Source of the DNA: Vibrio intestinalis
GTDB taxonomy: Bacteria; Pseudomonadota; Gammaproteobacteria; Enterobacterales; Vibrionaceae
Assembly (NCBI RefSeq): GCF_025195085.2
Contig: NZ_JANAVY020000014.1
Location: 40,677 to 104,676 of the forward strand
Reading direction: 5' to 3'
Length of the DNA: 64,000 bases
Shown here piece by piece: positions 41,576 to 50,474 of the stretch. Each line of letters begins with the position of its first letter. Position 1 is the first letter of the stretch. Under the pieces are notes generated by a model, which was given only the letters and a program-made list of their open reading frames with translations, did not search any database and was not told the DNA's origin. A program made the position numbers and the translations under genes.

Positions 41576-43618
41576 ATGTCTAATCCACTTCTTACCTTTA
41601 CGGACTTACCACCGTTTTCGCAAATTAAACCAGAGCACATTAAGCCTGCAGTCGAGCAAGCGATTAACGAATGCCGTGACAAAATTGAGCAAGTGCTAGA
41701 AGGCAACACTCAACCAAGTTGGGATAATCTAGTCGCGCCAATTGAAGAGGTGGATGATCGCTTAAGCCGCATTTGGTCACCTATCGGCCATATGAACTCG
41801 GTAGTGAACAGTGATGAGTTGCGTGAAGCTTATGAAAGCTGTTTGCCTCTGCTTTCTGAGTACGGCACTTGGGTTGGTCAGCACAAAGGCTTATTTGATG
41901 CATACAAAGCAATTAAAGCCAGTGACGAGTTTGCACAGCTAAACCAAGCGCAGCAGAAAACCATCACAGATGCGCTGCGTGATTTTGAATTGTCAGGCAT
42001 CGGCTTACCAGCTGAAGATCAGCGTCGTTATGGCGAAATCAGCAAGCGTATGTCAGAGCTAAGCTCGCAATTTTCAAACAATGTATTAGACGCCACTATG
42101 GGTTGGACGAAGCAAGTTACTGACGAAGCGCAGCTTGCGGGTATGCCTGAATCAGCACTAGCGGCGGCGAAAGCGGCTGCAGAAGCGAAAGAGCTTGATG
42201 GCTACCTACTCACGTTAGATATCCCATCTTACCTACCAGTAATGACTTACTGTGATAACCAAGAGCTGCGTAAAGAACTGTATGAAGCGTACGTTACGCG
42301 CGCGTCCGATCGTGGCCCAAATGCGGGCAAATGGGATAACTCAGAAATCATCGCAGAGAAGCTAAAACTGCGTCATGAAATCGCTCGTATGCTTGGTTTT
42401 AATACTTACAGCGAAAAGTCGCTTGCAACTAAGATGGCAGAAAACCCATCTCAAGTGCTTGGTTTCTTAAATGACTTAGCGACTAAAGCAAAACCACAAG
42501 GTGAGCGAGAAGTTGAAGAGCTACGCCAGTTTGCTAGCAAAGAGTTTGGTGTAGACGAACTCAACCTTTGGGACATCGCTTACTACAGCGAAAAGCAGAA
42601 ACAGCATCTGTTCCAAATCTCGGATGAAGAGCTACGTCCTTACTTCCCTGAATCAAAAGCGGTCAGTGGCCTATTTGAAGTGCTAAACCGTGTCTTTGGT
42701 ATGCGAGTTGAAGAGCGTCAAGGTATCGATACATGGCATGAGTCAGTACGTTTTTTCGATATTTTCGATGGTGATAACACACTACGCGGCAGCTTCTACT
42801 TAGATCTATACGCTCGTGAGCACAAACGTGGCGGCGCATGGATGGATGATTGTCGTGGTCGTCGAGTTACATTGTCTGGCGATCTGCAAACACCAGTGGC
42901 ATACCTAACTTGTAACTTCAACAAGCCTGTGGGTGATAAGCCAGCACTGTTTACGCATGATGAAGTTGTGACACTATTCCACGAGTTTGGCCATGGTATC
43001 CACCACATGTTGACTCAAGTAGACGCAGGTGCGGTTGCGGGTATCAGTGGTGTGCCTTGGGATGCAGTTGAATTACCAAGTCAGTTCCTAGAAAACTGGT
43101 GTTGGGAAGAGCAAGCTCTGGCGTTTATTTCTGGTCACTATGAGACGGGTGAAGCGTTACCAAAAGAGATGCTAGATAAGATGCTAGCAGCGAAGAACTT
43201 CCAATCTGCGATGTTTATTCTGCGTCAGCTAGAGTTCGGTTTGTTTGATTTCACTCTACACACGGAATACGACCCAGAAGTTGGCCCTCGTGTGTTAGAG
43301 ACACTAGCGGAAGTAAAATCAAAAGTGGCCGTGCTGCCAAGCCTTGAGTGGAACCGTTTCTCTCACAGCTTTAGCCATATCTTTGCAGGTGGTTACAGCG
43401 CAGGTTATTACAGCTACCTATGGGCAGAAGTGCTTTCGGCTGATGCTTACTCTCGCTTTGAAGAAGAAGGCATCTTCAACAAAGAGACTGGCCTAAGTTT
43501 CCTTAATAACATCCTTGAGATGGGTGGCAGTGAAGAGCCGATGGAGCTATTTAAGCGCTTCCGTGGTCGAGAGCCACAAATTGATGCGTTGCTGCGTCAT
43601 GCCGGCATTAGTGCTTAA
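41576..43618 (+). CDS. prlC: Oligopeptidase A (PrlC)
   Basis: A 680-residue cytoplasmic M3-family zinc metallopeptidase that degrades short peptides such as released signal peptides. The zinc motif HEFGH is in TLFHEFGHGIHHML (about residue 467), with the third ligand Glu about 25 residues later (WDAVELPSQFLENW). The length equals E. coli OpdA (680). A GGAAT ribosome-binding region precedes the start. Confidence 0.96.
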   Translation: MSNPLLTFTDLPPFSQIKPEHIKPAVEQAINECRDKIEQVLEGNTQPSWDNLVAPIEEVDDRLSRIWSPIGHMNSVVNSDELREAYESCLPLLSEYGTWVGQHKGLFDAYKAIKASDEFAQLNQAQQKTITDALRDFELSGIGLPAEDQRRYGEISKRMSELSSQFSNNVLDATMGWTKQVTDEAQLAGMPESALAAAKAAAEAKELDGYLLTLDIPSYLPVMTYCDNQELRKELYEAYVTRASDRGPNAGKWDNSEIIAEKLKLRHEIARMLGFNTYSEKSLATKMAENPSQVLGFLNDLATKAKPQGEREVEELRQFASKEFGVDELNLWDIAYYSEKQKQHLFQISDEELRPYFPESKAVSGLFEVLNRVFGMRVEERQGIDTWHESVRFFDIFDGDNTLRGSFYLDLYAREHKRGGAWMDDCRGRRVTLSGDLQTPVAYLTCNFNKPVGDKPALFTHDEVVTLFHEFGHGIHHMLTQVDAGAVAGISGVPWDAVELPSQFLENWCWEEQALAFISGHYETGEALPKEMLDKMLAAKNFQSAMFILRQLEFGLFDFTLHTEYDPEVGPRVLETLAEVKSKVAVLPSLEWNRFSHSFSHIFAGGYSAGYYSYLWAEVLSADAYSRFEEEGIFNKETGLSFLNNILEMGGSEEPMELFKRFRGREPQIDALLRHAGISA

Positions 43619-43638
43619 TTGATTGAAAATGAATAAAT

Positions 43639-43668
43639 AAAGCCTTCCAGTGGAAGGCTTTATTTTTA
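43639..43668. terminator. Terminator between prlC and bufD
   Basis: The stem AAAGCCTTCC / GGAAGGCTTT, AGT loop, T-rich after it on the + strand; A-rich on the other side. Confidence 0.88.
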
Positions 43669-43705
43669 TGTTTCTTTTGAATATGAATCTGTTTATAGCA
43701 ACGAC

Positions 43706-44164
43706 TTAAGACAGCTTAGAACGAATCAACTTATCGATTGAGATAGGCCCAGCGCCCCAAACAACCACAATCAAGATCATTAATCCCCATAGCTGGTGGT
43801 CGTAGAAACCTTGCTCCCAAAGCACAGGGTAAGAGACCACGGCAATAATATTGAATACAAATAAGATCGCGGCCATCGGGCGAGTTAGTAACCCAAGCGC
43901 TAAGAACACTGGCAGAATCAGCTCTGCAGTTGTGCCCATGTAAGCAGCAAGTTCCCAGGGTAATAGCGGCACTTGGTATTCCAGTTCAAACAGATAAAGT
44001 GTGCTATCCCATGAAGCAATCTTCACTAGCCCTGAGTTAAAGAACACCCAGGCGACCCATAAGCGGCAAAATAGCAGTAATAAAGGGACGAATCCGCATT
44101 GCAGTTTTCCCACTAAGGCGTCATAGCTTTGAACCAGTGGATGTGATGTGTGAGATTCAGACAT
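43706..44164 (-). CDS. bufD: DoxX-family membrane protein of the bufferin operon (BufD)
   Basis: A 152-residue integral membrane protein with four helices (about 25-45, 62-90, 90-110, 115-140), belonging to the DoxX family (LLLFCRLWVAWVFFNSGLVKI; STLYLFELEYQVPLLPWELAAYMG). In bufferin operons a DoxX protein is the usual fourth gene; its job is unsettled, possibly membrane quinone/redox coupling. The start is the ATG at 44164 following AAGGAG; it lies 10 bp after the bufC stop. Confidence 0.83.
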   Translation of the reverse strand: MSESHTSHPLVQSYDALVGKLQCGFVPLLLLFCRLWVAWVFFNSGLVKIASWDSTLYLFELEYQVPLLPWELAAYMGTTAELILPVFLALGLLTRPMAAILFVFNIIAVVSYPVLWEQGFYDHQLWGLMILIVVVWGAGPISIDKLIRSKLS

Positions 44165-44174
44165 AGCGCTCTCC

Positions 44175-44972
44175 TTAGTGGTGATGTTCATTCATGGTGA
44201 GTCCCGCGACAATACCCAGCTCAATCACTTGATTGAGTTCAGAGAGTAAGTCAGGTGGGATTTCCCCAAGTGTTTTCTGTTGTTGTAATTGTTCGATGAG
44301 TTGAAAAGCCTCTTTTGAAAGTTCGAGGCTCCATGGACTGCCATCGATATGGCATGCCACTAATCCTTGTTCAGGCTGATGGATGTCGAGGCCATCAAAT
44401 TCACCACTAGATATCGCCGCTTGTAGTGAATAGACCGCGAAGTGACTGCTAAATAGCTGCACATCGGGGCGTAAATGGAAGCGTATTTCCCCATGATGAG
44501 AGGAATCAATGTTGGCTAAGTGTGCTAACGGAATCAGTCCATCAGCGCTGTGTACTGAAAATCGTTGTTGGCTGACATCGCACGCCCATTCAAACTTGGC
44601 CACTTCAACGCAATAGGGCGCCGCTTCAATCACCGCCTCAAACTGCTGTAAAGTTTGTTCAAAATGTTCACCGTAATAAGTGACATTGCCTTCAGTGAGA
44701 GGATGGCTTAACACATGTTGACGCGCGACTTGGTTAAAGCACTCTTCACCAACCAAGGCATGTAGCATTGGGTAGGTGGCTTCTAACACTTCACTCAAGC
44801 TAATGATGAAGTTGTTGCGATAAATCTGCATGCGCTCATCCGCGCTAAATTGGTCACTGATAATGTGGCAATCTTCTCCCTTCGCTTGATAGTGCAACGC
44901 CTTGGCAAATTGATTTTGTAGTTGGCGCAGGGAGATAGAACCATCAGCGTTATTCACATCAGAACGACTCAT
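44175..44972 (-). CDS. bufC: HvfC/BufC-type partner of the MNIO enzyme (DUF2063)
   Basis: A 265-residue protein whose N-terminal ~100 residues (LRQLQNQFAKAL, then MQIYRNNFIISLSEVLEATYPMLHALVG) are the DUF2063 domain of HvfC/BufC. In the bufferin pathway BufC acts as the precursor-recognising partner of the oxidase BufB. The ATG overlaps the bufB stop (ATGA), which fits a stoichiometric complex. Confidence 0.86.
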   Translation of the reverse strand: MSRSDVNNADGSISLRQLQNQFAKALHYQAKGEDCHIISDQFSADERMQIYRNNFIISLSEVLEATYPMLHALVGEECFNQVARQHVLSHPLTEGNVTYYGEHFEQTLQQFEAVIEAAPYCVEVAKFEWACDVSQQRFSVHSADGLIPLAHLANIDSSHHGEIRFHLRPDVQLFSSHFAVYSLQAAISSGEFDGLDIHQPEQGLVACHIDGSPWSLELSKEAFQLIEQLQQQKTLGEIPPDLLSELNQVIELGIVAGLTMNEHHH

Positions 44973-45835
44973 AGCGCCACCTTTAAGCCTGATTGGGTCT
45001 GCTCTAAATCAAACAAGCGTTGACTGGCTTTACTGGCTTCTGCGAGCAGTACATCCGGTTGTGGGATGTCTAAATCCCATTCGATTAAAGTGTGTCTTAC
45101 GCCATTTTCTGATACCCATTTCTCATAAAGTTGCCAAACGTCGTCACTGACTGGGCGGCTGTGGGTATCAATCCAGATTTCACCTTTATCGAGATGTTTG
45201 ATAGTAAAACCTGCCAAATGAATTTCATCGACAGCAGCGGCAGGTACACCCGCTAAAAAGGTTTCGCTACTGAATCCATGATTGAAAGCGGATACATGCA
45301 CGTTATTAAAATCGAGCAGTAAGCGGCATTCAGTGCGTTGATGTACTTCGGCTAAAAAATCCCACTCAGAAATGGTTGAGTGTTGGTATTTCACGTAGCT
45401 GGATGGGTTCTCAATCAGCAGTGGTCGCTTGAGCGCGTCTTGTACCTGAACCACGTTACGACAAAATACATCCAATGCTTCTTCGGTATAGGGCAATGGT
45501 AGTAAGTCATTAAAGTGATGGCCGCCATTTTCACTCCAACTGAGATGATCCGAGACCAAAATAGGTTCTACTTCATCAACCAACTGCTTGAGCTGTTGAA
45601 TATGGGCTGGATTGATAGGGTCAACACTACCCAGTGATAAACCAATCCCGTGACAGCTGAGCTGATAGTCTTCGCGAATCTTATGCAGTTGTTGTCGAGA
45701 GGGTGCGTTGGGTTGGAAGTAGTTTTCGCTGTGAATTTCTAACCAAGTTAATTGCGCAGGCTCAGTCAAAAAGAAGTCCATATGCGGGGAGCGTAAACCT
45801 ACTCCAACCATTGAGTGTTGGGCAGCTGACGTCAC
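44969..45835 (-). CDS. bufB: Multinuclear non-haem iron oxidase of the bufferin pathway (BufB, DUF692)
   Basis: A 288-residue TIM-barrel enzyme of the MNIO/DUF692 family, which modifies cysteines of small precursor peptides (to thiooxazole-type rings in bufferins, oxazolone/thioamide in methanobactin). Family landmarks: GVGLRSPH, LEIHSENYF, SCHGIGLSLGS, LVSDHLSWS, LLDFNNVHVSA and EIHLAGF, providing His/Asp/Glu iron ligands. The start is a GTG at 45835 with AAGGA 7 nt upstream. It overlaps bufC and follows bufA by ~90 bp. Confidence 0.88.
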   Translation of the reverse strand: MTSAAQHSMVGVGLRSPHMDFFLTEPAQLTWLEIHSENYFQPNAPSRQQLHKIREDYQLSCHGIGLSLGSVDPINPAHIQQLKQLVDEVEPILVSDHLSWSENGGHHFNDLLPLPYTEEALDVFCRNVVQVQDALKRPLLIENPSSYVKYQHSTISEWDFLAEVHQRTECRLLLDFNNVHVSAFNHGFSSETFLAGVPAAAVDEIHLAGFTIKHLDKGEIWIDTHSRPVSDDVWQLYEKWVSENGVRHTLIEWDLDIPQPDVLLAEASKASQRLFDLEQTQSGLKVAL

Positions 45836-45922
45836 GATAAAATCCTTGTTGTAGTTTTAGAAATTAAGGTGTGCTAGTTGAGCGTTAGCACACCTCTCTT
45901 TATCGATTGGTTGTGGTGTAGA

Positions 45923-46183
45923 TTAAGAAGAGCTCGTGCTACCACCAGTAAGCTTGCCACATAGTCCTTTAGGAACGACTACGAAAGCATCTGATTGGTT
46001 ATCTTCTTTTGAAGTACCGGCACAAGAGCTGGTTTTAGTCGCACAGTCATTTTTGCCGGCTTTTGCTACGCCATAGCATTTTTCTTTTTCCGCAGCGACA
46101 GCTGGAGCTGCTGTGAGCATGGTGCCACCTAGAGCAACAAGACCTGTAATAGCAGCAGTAACGGCAAGATTAGACTTTTTCAT
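45923..46183 (-). CDS. bufA: Bufferin precursor peptide (BufA1, DUF2282)
   Basis: An 86-residue precursor with a typical signal peptide (hydrophobic core ~8-27, cleavage after AVA or VAA) and four Cys at residues 36, 47, 54 and 75 in KCYGVAKAGKNDCA, SSCAGTS and PKGLCGKL, the DUF2282 pattern. Bufferins are exported copper-binding RiPPs whose cysteines are altered by BufB-BufC and which protect against excess copper. A good ribosome-binding site (AGAGGAAA) precedes the ATG. It is the first gene of bufABCD. Confidence 0.88.
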   Translation of the reverse strand: MKKSNLAVTAAITGLVALGGTMLTAAPAVAAEKEKCYGVAKAGKNDCATKTSSCAGTSKEDNQSDAFVVVPKGLCGKLTGGSTSSS

Positions 46184-46414
46184 AGTAATTTCCTCTGGCT
46201 GATTTCCTTTGTTTTAAATTCGCAAGCTAATCATCAACTTGCTTACATAAAAGGATAGGAAAGCCGCAGAAAAACTTTCAGGAAATTTCTGAAATGTACA
46301 AAAATGATAATAAATTGTTATCTAATTGATTGATCTTTAAGCGCTAAAAAAGTTAGAAATTTTTCTATTTTTTCTTCTGATTTCGGTTGGTTGTTTAGGT
46401 TATAATCACCTTTT

Positions 46415-46430
46415 ATGTATAAATAACCAG
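46415..46430 (+). promoter_or_regulatory. Possible degenerate LexA box before uvrD
   Basis: ATG-N10-CAG, one base off the CTG-N10-CAG consensus and AT-rich inside, 10 bp before the uvrD start and just after a TATAAT (46401-46406). E. coli uvrD is LexA-controlled; here this is a guess. Confidence 0.4.
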
Positions 46431-46440
46431 TAGCTTAGTC

Positions 46441-48615
46441 ATGATGGATCCTTCCTTACTTCTTGACGGTTTGAACGATAAACAGCGTGAAGCCGTAGCA
46501 GCACCACTTGAAAACTTACTTGTACTCGCCGGTGCGGGTAGTGGTAAAACCCGAGTGTTGGTTCATCGTATTGCATGGCTAATGTCGGTTGAGCAAGCAT
46601 CACCGTTCTCAATCATGTCAGTGACCTTTACCAATAAGGCCGCAGCTGAGATGCGTGGGCGTATTGAAGAGTTAATGATGGGCAGTGCGTCAGGGATGTG
46701 GAATGGTACTTTCCACGGCATTTGCCATCGTATTCTGCGCGCACATTATCTCGACGCTAAGCTACCGGAAGATTTTCAAATCATCGATTCAGATGACCAA
46801 CAGCGCTTGTTGAAGCGCCTGATTAAAGCGCAAAACCTAGATGAAAAGCAGTGGCCTGCACGTCAGGTTTGCTGGTGGATTAACGGTAAAAAGGATGAAG
46901 GCTTACGCCCGAATCATATCGATGCGTACCACGATCCAGTGACTAAGACTTACCTACAGCTATACAGTGCCTATCAAGAAGCATGTGACCGTGCGGGCTT
47001 GGTCGACTTTGCGGAAATCTTACTGCGTGCTCATGAATTACTGCGTGACAAAGCAGCCATTCGAGAGCACTACCAAGCGCGTTTTAAGCATATTTTGGTC
47101 GACGAATTCCAAGATACCAACAACATCCAATATGCATGGTTGCGTATGATGGCTGGCCCACAATCCAATGTGATGATCGTCGGTGATGATGACCAATCGA
47201 TCTATGGCTGGCGTGGCGCGAAAATCGAGAACATTGAGAAATTCACTCAAGAGTTCCCGAGCGTAAACACCATTCGTTTGGAGCAAAATTACCGCTCGAC
47301 CAAAACCATCCTTGAAGCGTCTAACACATTAATCGCTAATAACACTGAGCGTATGGGTAAAGAGCTTTGGACAGATGGCGCAGAAGGTGAGCCGATTTCA
47401 ATTTACTCCGCTTATAACGAGTTAGATGAAGCGCGCTTTGCGGTTGGTAAAATTAAAGAGTGGCAAGAAAAAGGCGGCGCATTGAATGACGCGGCCATGC
47501 TTTATCGTAACAACGCCCAATCCCGTGTATTAGAAGAAGCGTTATTACAAGCGGGTTTACCCTACCGAATATACGGCGGTATGCGATTCTTCGAACGCCA
47601 AGAAATCCGTGATGCGCTTGGTTATCTGCGTTTGATGAACAACCGAGATAACGATGCTGCATTTGAACGAGTGGTGAATACCCCTACGCGTGGCCTTGGT
47701 GACAAAACATTAGAAACGGTACGTTTTGCTGCTCGTGATCGTGGTTGCACCCTATGGGAAGCCAGTGTGTCATTGATTGATGAAAAAGTACTGACTGGCC
47801 GAGCGGCTGGCGCATTAAGTCGCTTTATCGAACTAATTAATGCGCTGGAAGACGACACCTGTGAAATGTCTTTGCATGAGCAAACTGACCATACGATTAA
47901 GTATTCTGGTCTGTTTGCTATGTATGAACAAGAGAAAGGCGAAAAGTCTAAGGCTCGTATTGAGAACTTGGAAGAACTGGTTACCGCGACGCGCCAATTT
48001 GAAAAGCCAGAAGAAGCTGAAGAGCTGACTGAGCTGACTGCATTCTTAACCCACGCGGCATTAGAAGCGGGTGAAGGCCAAGCGGATGAGTTTGAAGATG
48101 CGGTGCAACTTATGACGCTGCATAGTGCGAAAGGTTTGGAGTTCCCACTGGTATTCATGGTAGGCGTTGAAGAAGGCATGTTCCCAAGCCAGATGTCTGC
48201 GGAAGAAGCTGGACGCTTAGAAGAAGAGCGTCGCCTTTGCTACGTGGGCATGACTCGTGCGATGGAAAAGCTCTACATCACGTATGCGGAAATGCGCCGT
48301 TTGTATGGTCAAGATAAGTATCACAAGCCATCGCGCTTTATTCGTGAATTGCCAGAAGGCTGCTTGGATGAAGTGCGCATGAAAGCGCAAGTGAGCCGCC
48401 CTGCAAGCAGTGGTCGCTTTAGCCAAACGGTCGTGAAAGAGAGCTTCAATGAAACTGGCTTTAGTTTAGGTGCGCGTGTTACACACCCTAAATTTGGCGA
48501 AGGTACCATTATTAACTTTGAAGGCAGTGGCCCGCAAAGCCGTGTGCAAGTGGCGTTTAATGGTGAAGGTATCAAGTGGCTTGTCACAGCTTACGCTAAG
48601 TTAGAGAAGATTTAA
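46441..48615 (+). CDS. uvrD: DNA helicase II (UvrD)
   Basis: UvrD is the 3'-to-5' superfamily 1 helicase of nucleotide-excision and mismatch repair. The 724 residues (E. coli 720) carry motif I AGAGSGKT, motif II VDEFQDTN, motif III GDDDQSIYGWRGA, EQNYRST, LMTLHSAKGLEF and VGMTRAME, and the UvrD-type C-terminal Tudor-like domain (FGEGTIINFEGSG...GIKWLVTAYAKLE) that rep lacks. Two ATG codons are in tandem at the start. Confidence 0.97.
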   Translation: MMDPSLLLDGLNDKQREAVAAPLENLLVLAGAGSGKTRVLVHRIAWLMSVEQASPFSIMSVTFTNKAAAEMRGRIEELMMGSASGMWNGTFHGICHRILRAHYLDAKLPEDFQIIDSDDQQRLLKRLIKAQNLDEKQWPARQVCWWINGKKDEGLRPNHIDAYHDPVTKTYLQLYSAYQEACDRAGLVDFAEILLRAHELLRDKAAIREHYQARFKHILVDEFQDTNNIQYAWLRMMAGPQSNVMIVGDDDQSIYGWRGAKIENIEKFTQEFPSVNTIRLEQNYRSTKTILEASNTLIANNTERMGKELWTDGAEGEPISIYSAYNELDEARFAVGKIKEWQEKGGALNDAAMLYRNNAQSRVLEEALLQAGLPYRIYGGMRFFERQEIRDALGYLRLMNNRDNDAAFERVVNTPTRGLGDKTLETVRFAARDRGCTLWEASVSLIDEKVLTGRAAGALSRFIELINALEDDTCEMSLHEQTDHTIKYSGLFAMYEQEKGEKSKARIENLEELVTATRQFEKPEEAEELTELTAFLTHAALEAGEGQADEFEDAVQLMTLHSAKGLEFPLVFMVGVEEGMFPSQMSAEEAGRLEEERRLCYVGMTRAMEKLYITYAEMRRLYGQDKYHKPSRFIRELPEGCLDEVRMKAQVSRPASSGRFSQTVVKESFNETGFSLGARVTHPKFGEGTIINFEGSGPQSRVQVAFNGEGIKWLVTAYAKLEKI

Positions 48616-48723
48616 TGACACTTTTTCGTGCGGTGCTCACGCTCTGAATAAAATGCACTTGTATGCATAGTGTTTGATTACCAAGATTGGGGATGTGAAT
48701 TGTTTGAACAAGGAGCATCCCCA

Positions 48724-49179
48724 ATGCCATTTAAGCAGTTAGAGCAATACCAATCATCCCTTATCGCTGAGCTTGAAGAGATCGCTCAGCAGTACCATCT
48801 TCACTCTTTATTGATTATGCAGTCGACGCCAGACAGCATGATTGTATTCGCCGCTAACCAACAACCGATTTACTCTGCGGGTGATTCAGGGCCTAAAAGT
48901 GTTCAGCAAGGTTGCCATGAGTTGTATTGCGAACGTGTAGTCAATACCGAGAAAGCTTTGTTAGTTGCAGATGCGGCAGTCGATGATGAGTGGCGCGGCA
49001 ACGAAGATTTAGTGAAATTTGGCTTGGGCGTCTATTACGGATTACCGATTGTTCACCGTGGTAAACCGATAGGCACAGTATGTGCGCTTAATGACAAGCC
49101 GTTTGATTTTGCTAACGGTGAGCCGAGTGCGATTGAAAGAATTGATGAGCTTAGACAGACCATAGAACAGTACTTGTAA
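48724..49179 (+). CDS. Stand-alone GAF-domain protein
   Basis: A 151-residue soluble protein that is essentially one GAF domain (about residues 15-145: SLLIMQSTPDSMIVFAANQQPIY; LYCERVVNTEKALLVADA; VYYGLPIVHRGKPIGTVCALNDKPFDF). No output domain is attached. The start at 48724 follows AAGGAG by 8 nt; the frame opens upstream from a GTG at 48670 without a site. The ligand or role is unknown; a small-molecule or redox sensor is possible. Confidence 0.8.
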   Translation: MPFKQLEQYQSSLIAELEEIAQQYHLHSLLIMQSTPDSMIVFAANQQPIYSAGDSGPKSVQQGCHELYCERVVNTEKALLVADAAVDDEWRGNEDLVKFGLGVYYGLPIVHRGKPIGTVCALNDKPFDFANGEPSAIERIDELRQTIEQYL

Positions 49180-49188
49180 GCCAATAAA

Positions 49189-49604
49189 GAAAAACCCCGA
49201 GGGCTTGCGCCCATCGGGGTTATAGTCTTACTCGCAGCAATCCGGCTACTAAAAGTGCTCCATGCATCAAATCCATGATAGTGTGCTGTAGTCCTTCAGC
49301 GTATTCCTTTCGTCGCCGTCCTAGCGGTGTCCTTGACCTTATCCTGGTCTGCTAACAATCCTCGTTAGCTCTCATCACTTGTTCCCTGAGCGGTGTCCAT
49401 TGCATCTTCCTGATGCTAAGTCCTTGCCTCGTCCAGAGGTGTCCATTTCCCATCCTTAGTAGCAACCATCCTAGTCACTATTGCGTCCGTTCAATGTCCA
49501 ATTTGCTATCCGTGCCGATCATTCATCCTGAATAACCGTATCTTCATCCTGAAGATTACCTAATCCGTGGTAATTTCCTGTTCCGTGTCAGTATCCTTCC
49601 GACA
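49189..49604 (-). ncRNA. CsrB-type regulatory RNA sequestering CsrA
   Basis: On the - strand this 416-nt region contains about 28 GGA motifs (AGGA, GGAT, GGAC and so on), many in hairpin-loop settings such as CTTCAGGATGAAG, and ends with a strong rho-independent terminator (AACCCCGA / TCGGGGTT stem, T run at 49194-49189). The promoter on the - strand is TTGTTC, 16-bp spacer, TAATAT at 49616-49611. No ORF crosses it. This is the profile of CsrB/C/D RNAs, which bind many CsrA dimers and thereby control quorum sensing, motility and carbon storage in Vibrio. Confidence 0.9.
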
Positions 49605-49762
49605 AGGTTTATATTACGGTTTTCTCGGCGCAGAACAATGAAGGTAAACGATTTCTTTTAGCTAAAAAGTGACTAAAAATCCACCTGGTCATTTAAAATC
49701 AATGACTTAAATTGTTTGCCTTGCTTTAGTCTGATCAAGAATGCGATATATCCTTAGCCTCT

Positions 49763-49780
49763 TGTAAGAGATCTCTCACA
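49763..49780. promoter_or_regulatory. VarA/UvrY (GacA) box upstream of the CsrB-type RNA
   Basis: TGTAAG-N6-CTCACA, one base off the TGTAAG-N6-CTTACA consensus, inside a longer near-palindrome (arms CCTCTTGT and ACAAGAGG, 49759-49784). It lies ~160-175 bp upstream of the RNA start, where UvrY binds csrB in E. coli. It would place the RNA under VarS/VarA control. Confidence 0.82.
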
Positions 49781-49802
49781 AGAGGTTGGGGCGATCAGCG
49801 AT

Positions 49803-50471
49803 CTATGCAGCCAATAGCATTAAATAGATTGCGGATATAGATTGCCAGAGAATGATGCTGCCGATAGAGATAAACATCACTCCACATAGCCCATCTATAT
49901 AAATGGCGGCTTGTTGCAACTTTCGTTGTAAGCGTTGGCTAGACAATAGCCACGCCAATAAGGCGAACCAAACAAAAGAGAGAAACCACAAAATAAACAG
50001 TGCCGCGCCTTTACCTGCAAGGGACATGGTCGAAGGTACAAGGCTCGACATCAAGCTAACGAAAAACACCAACGCCTTTGGATTAAGAATGTTGGTAGCG
50101 AATCCGCGTGAGAAAGCTTGCCTTTTATTGGTCAGTAATAAATTGGCTTTTTTACCATCGACCGAGCCGCCTTTGCGGCTACGCCAAACGCCGATTAGTG
50201 CCATCGCGCCTAAATAAAACAGATAGCTACCGCCAAGTAATTGCAGTGCAGAGTACAGCTCTGGTTGCTGATGAACCAAATAGCTGACTCCAGTCAGGCT
50301 GAGTATCGAGTGCAGCAAAATCCCACAAGATAAGCCCAGTGCGATGTAAAGGCCAGTTTGTCTGCCGTAGCGAGTGGCATTTTGTACCACTAGAGCAAAA
50401 TCAGGCCCCGGGCTCATGAGAGCAACCCAATGCACGGTCGCTAAAGTCAGTAATATGGTTAGTTCATTCAT
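49803..50471 (-). CDS. LysE/RhtB-family amino-acid exporter
   Basis: A 222-residue membrane protein with about six helices. It has the family N terminus (VHWVALMSPGPDFALVVQNATRYGRQTGLYIALGLSCGI) and the FATNILNPKALVFFVSL motif. In E. coli rhtC lies next to recQ, and this protein has the RhtC-type ALMSPGPDF start, so threonine/homoserine export is likely but not certain. It follows rarD by 3 bp on the same strand. Confidence 0.85.
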   Translation of the reverse strand: MNELTILLTLATVHWVALMSPGPDFALVVQNATRYGRQTGLYIALGLSCGILLHSILSLTGVSYLVHQQPELYSALQLLGGSYLFYLGAMALIGVWRSRKGGSVDGKKANLLLTNKRQAFSRGFATNILNPKALVFFVSLMSSLVPSTMSLAGKGAALFILWFLSFVWFALLAWLLSSQRLQRKLQQAAIYIDGLCGVMFISIGSIILWQSISAIYLMLLAA

Positions 50472-50474
50472 GGC

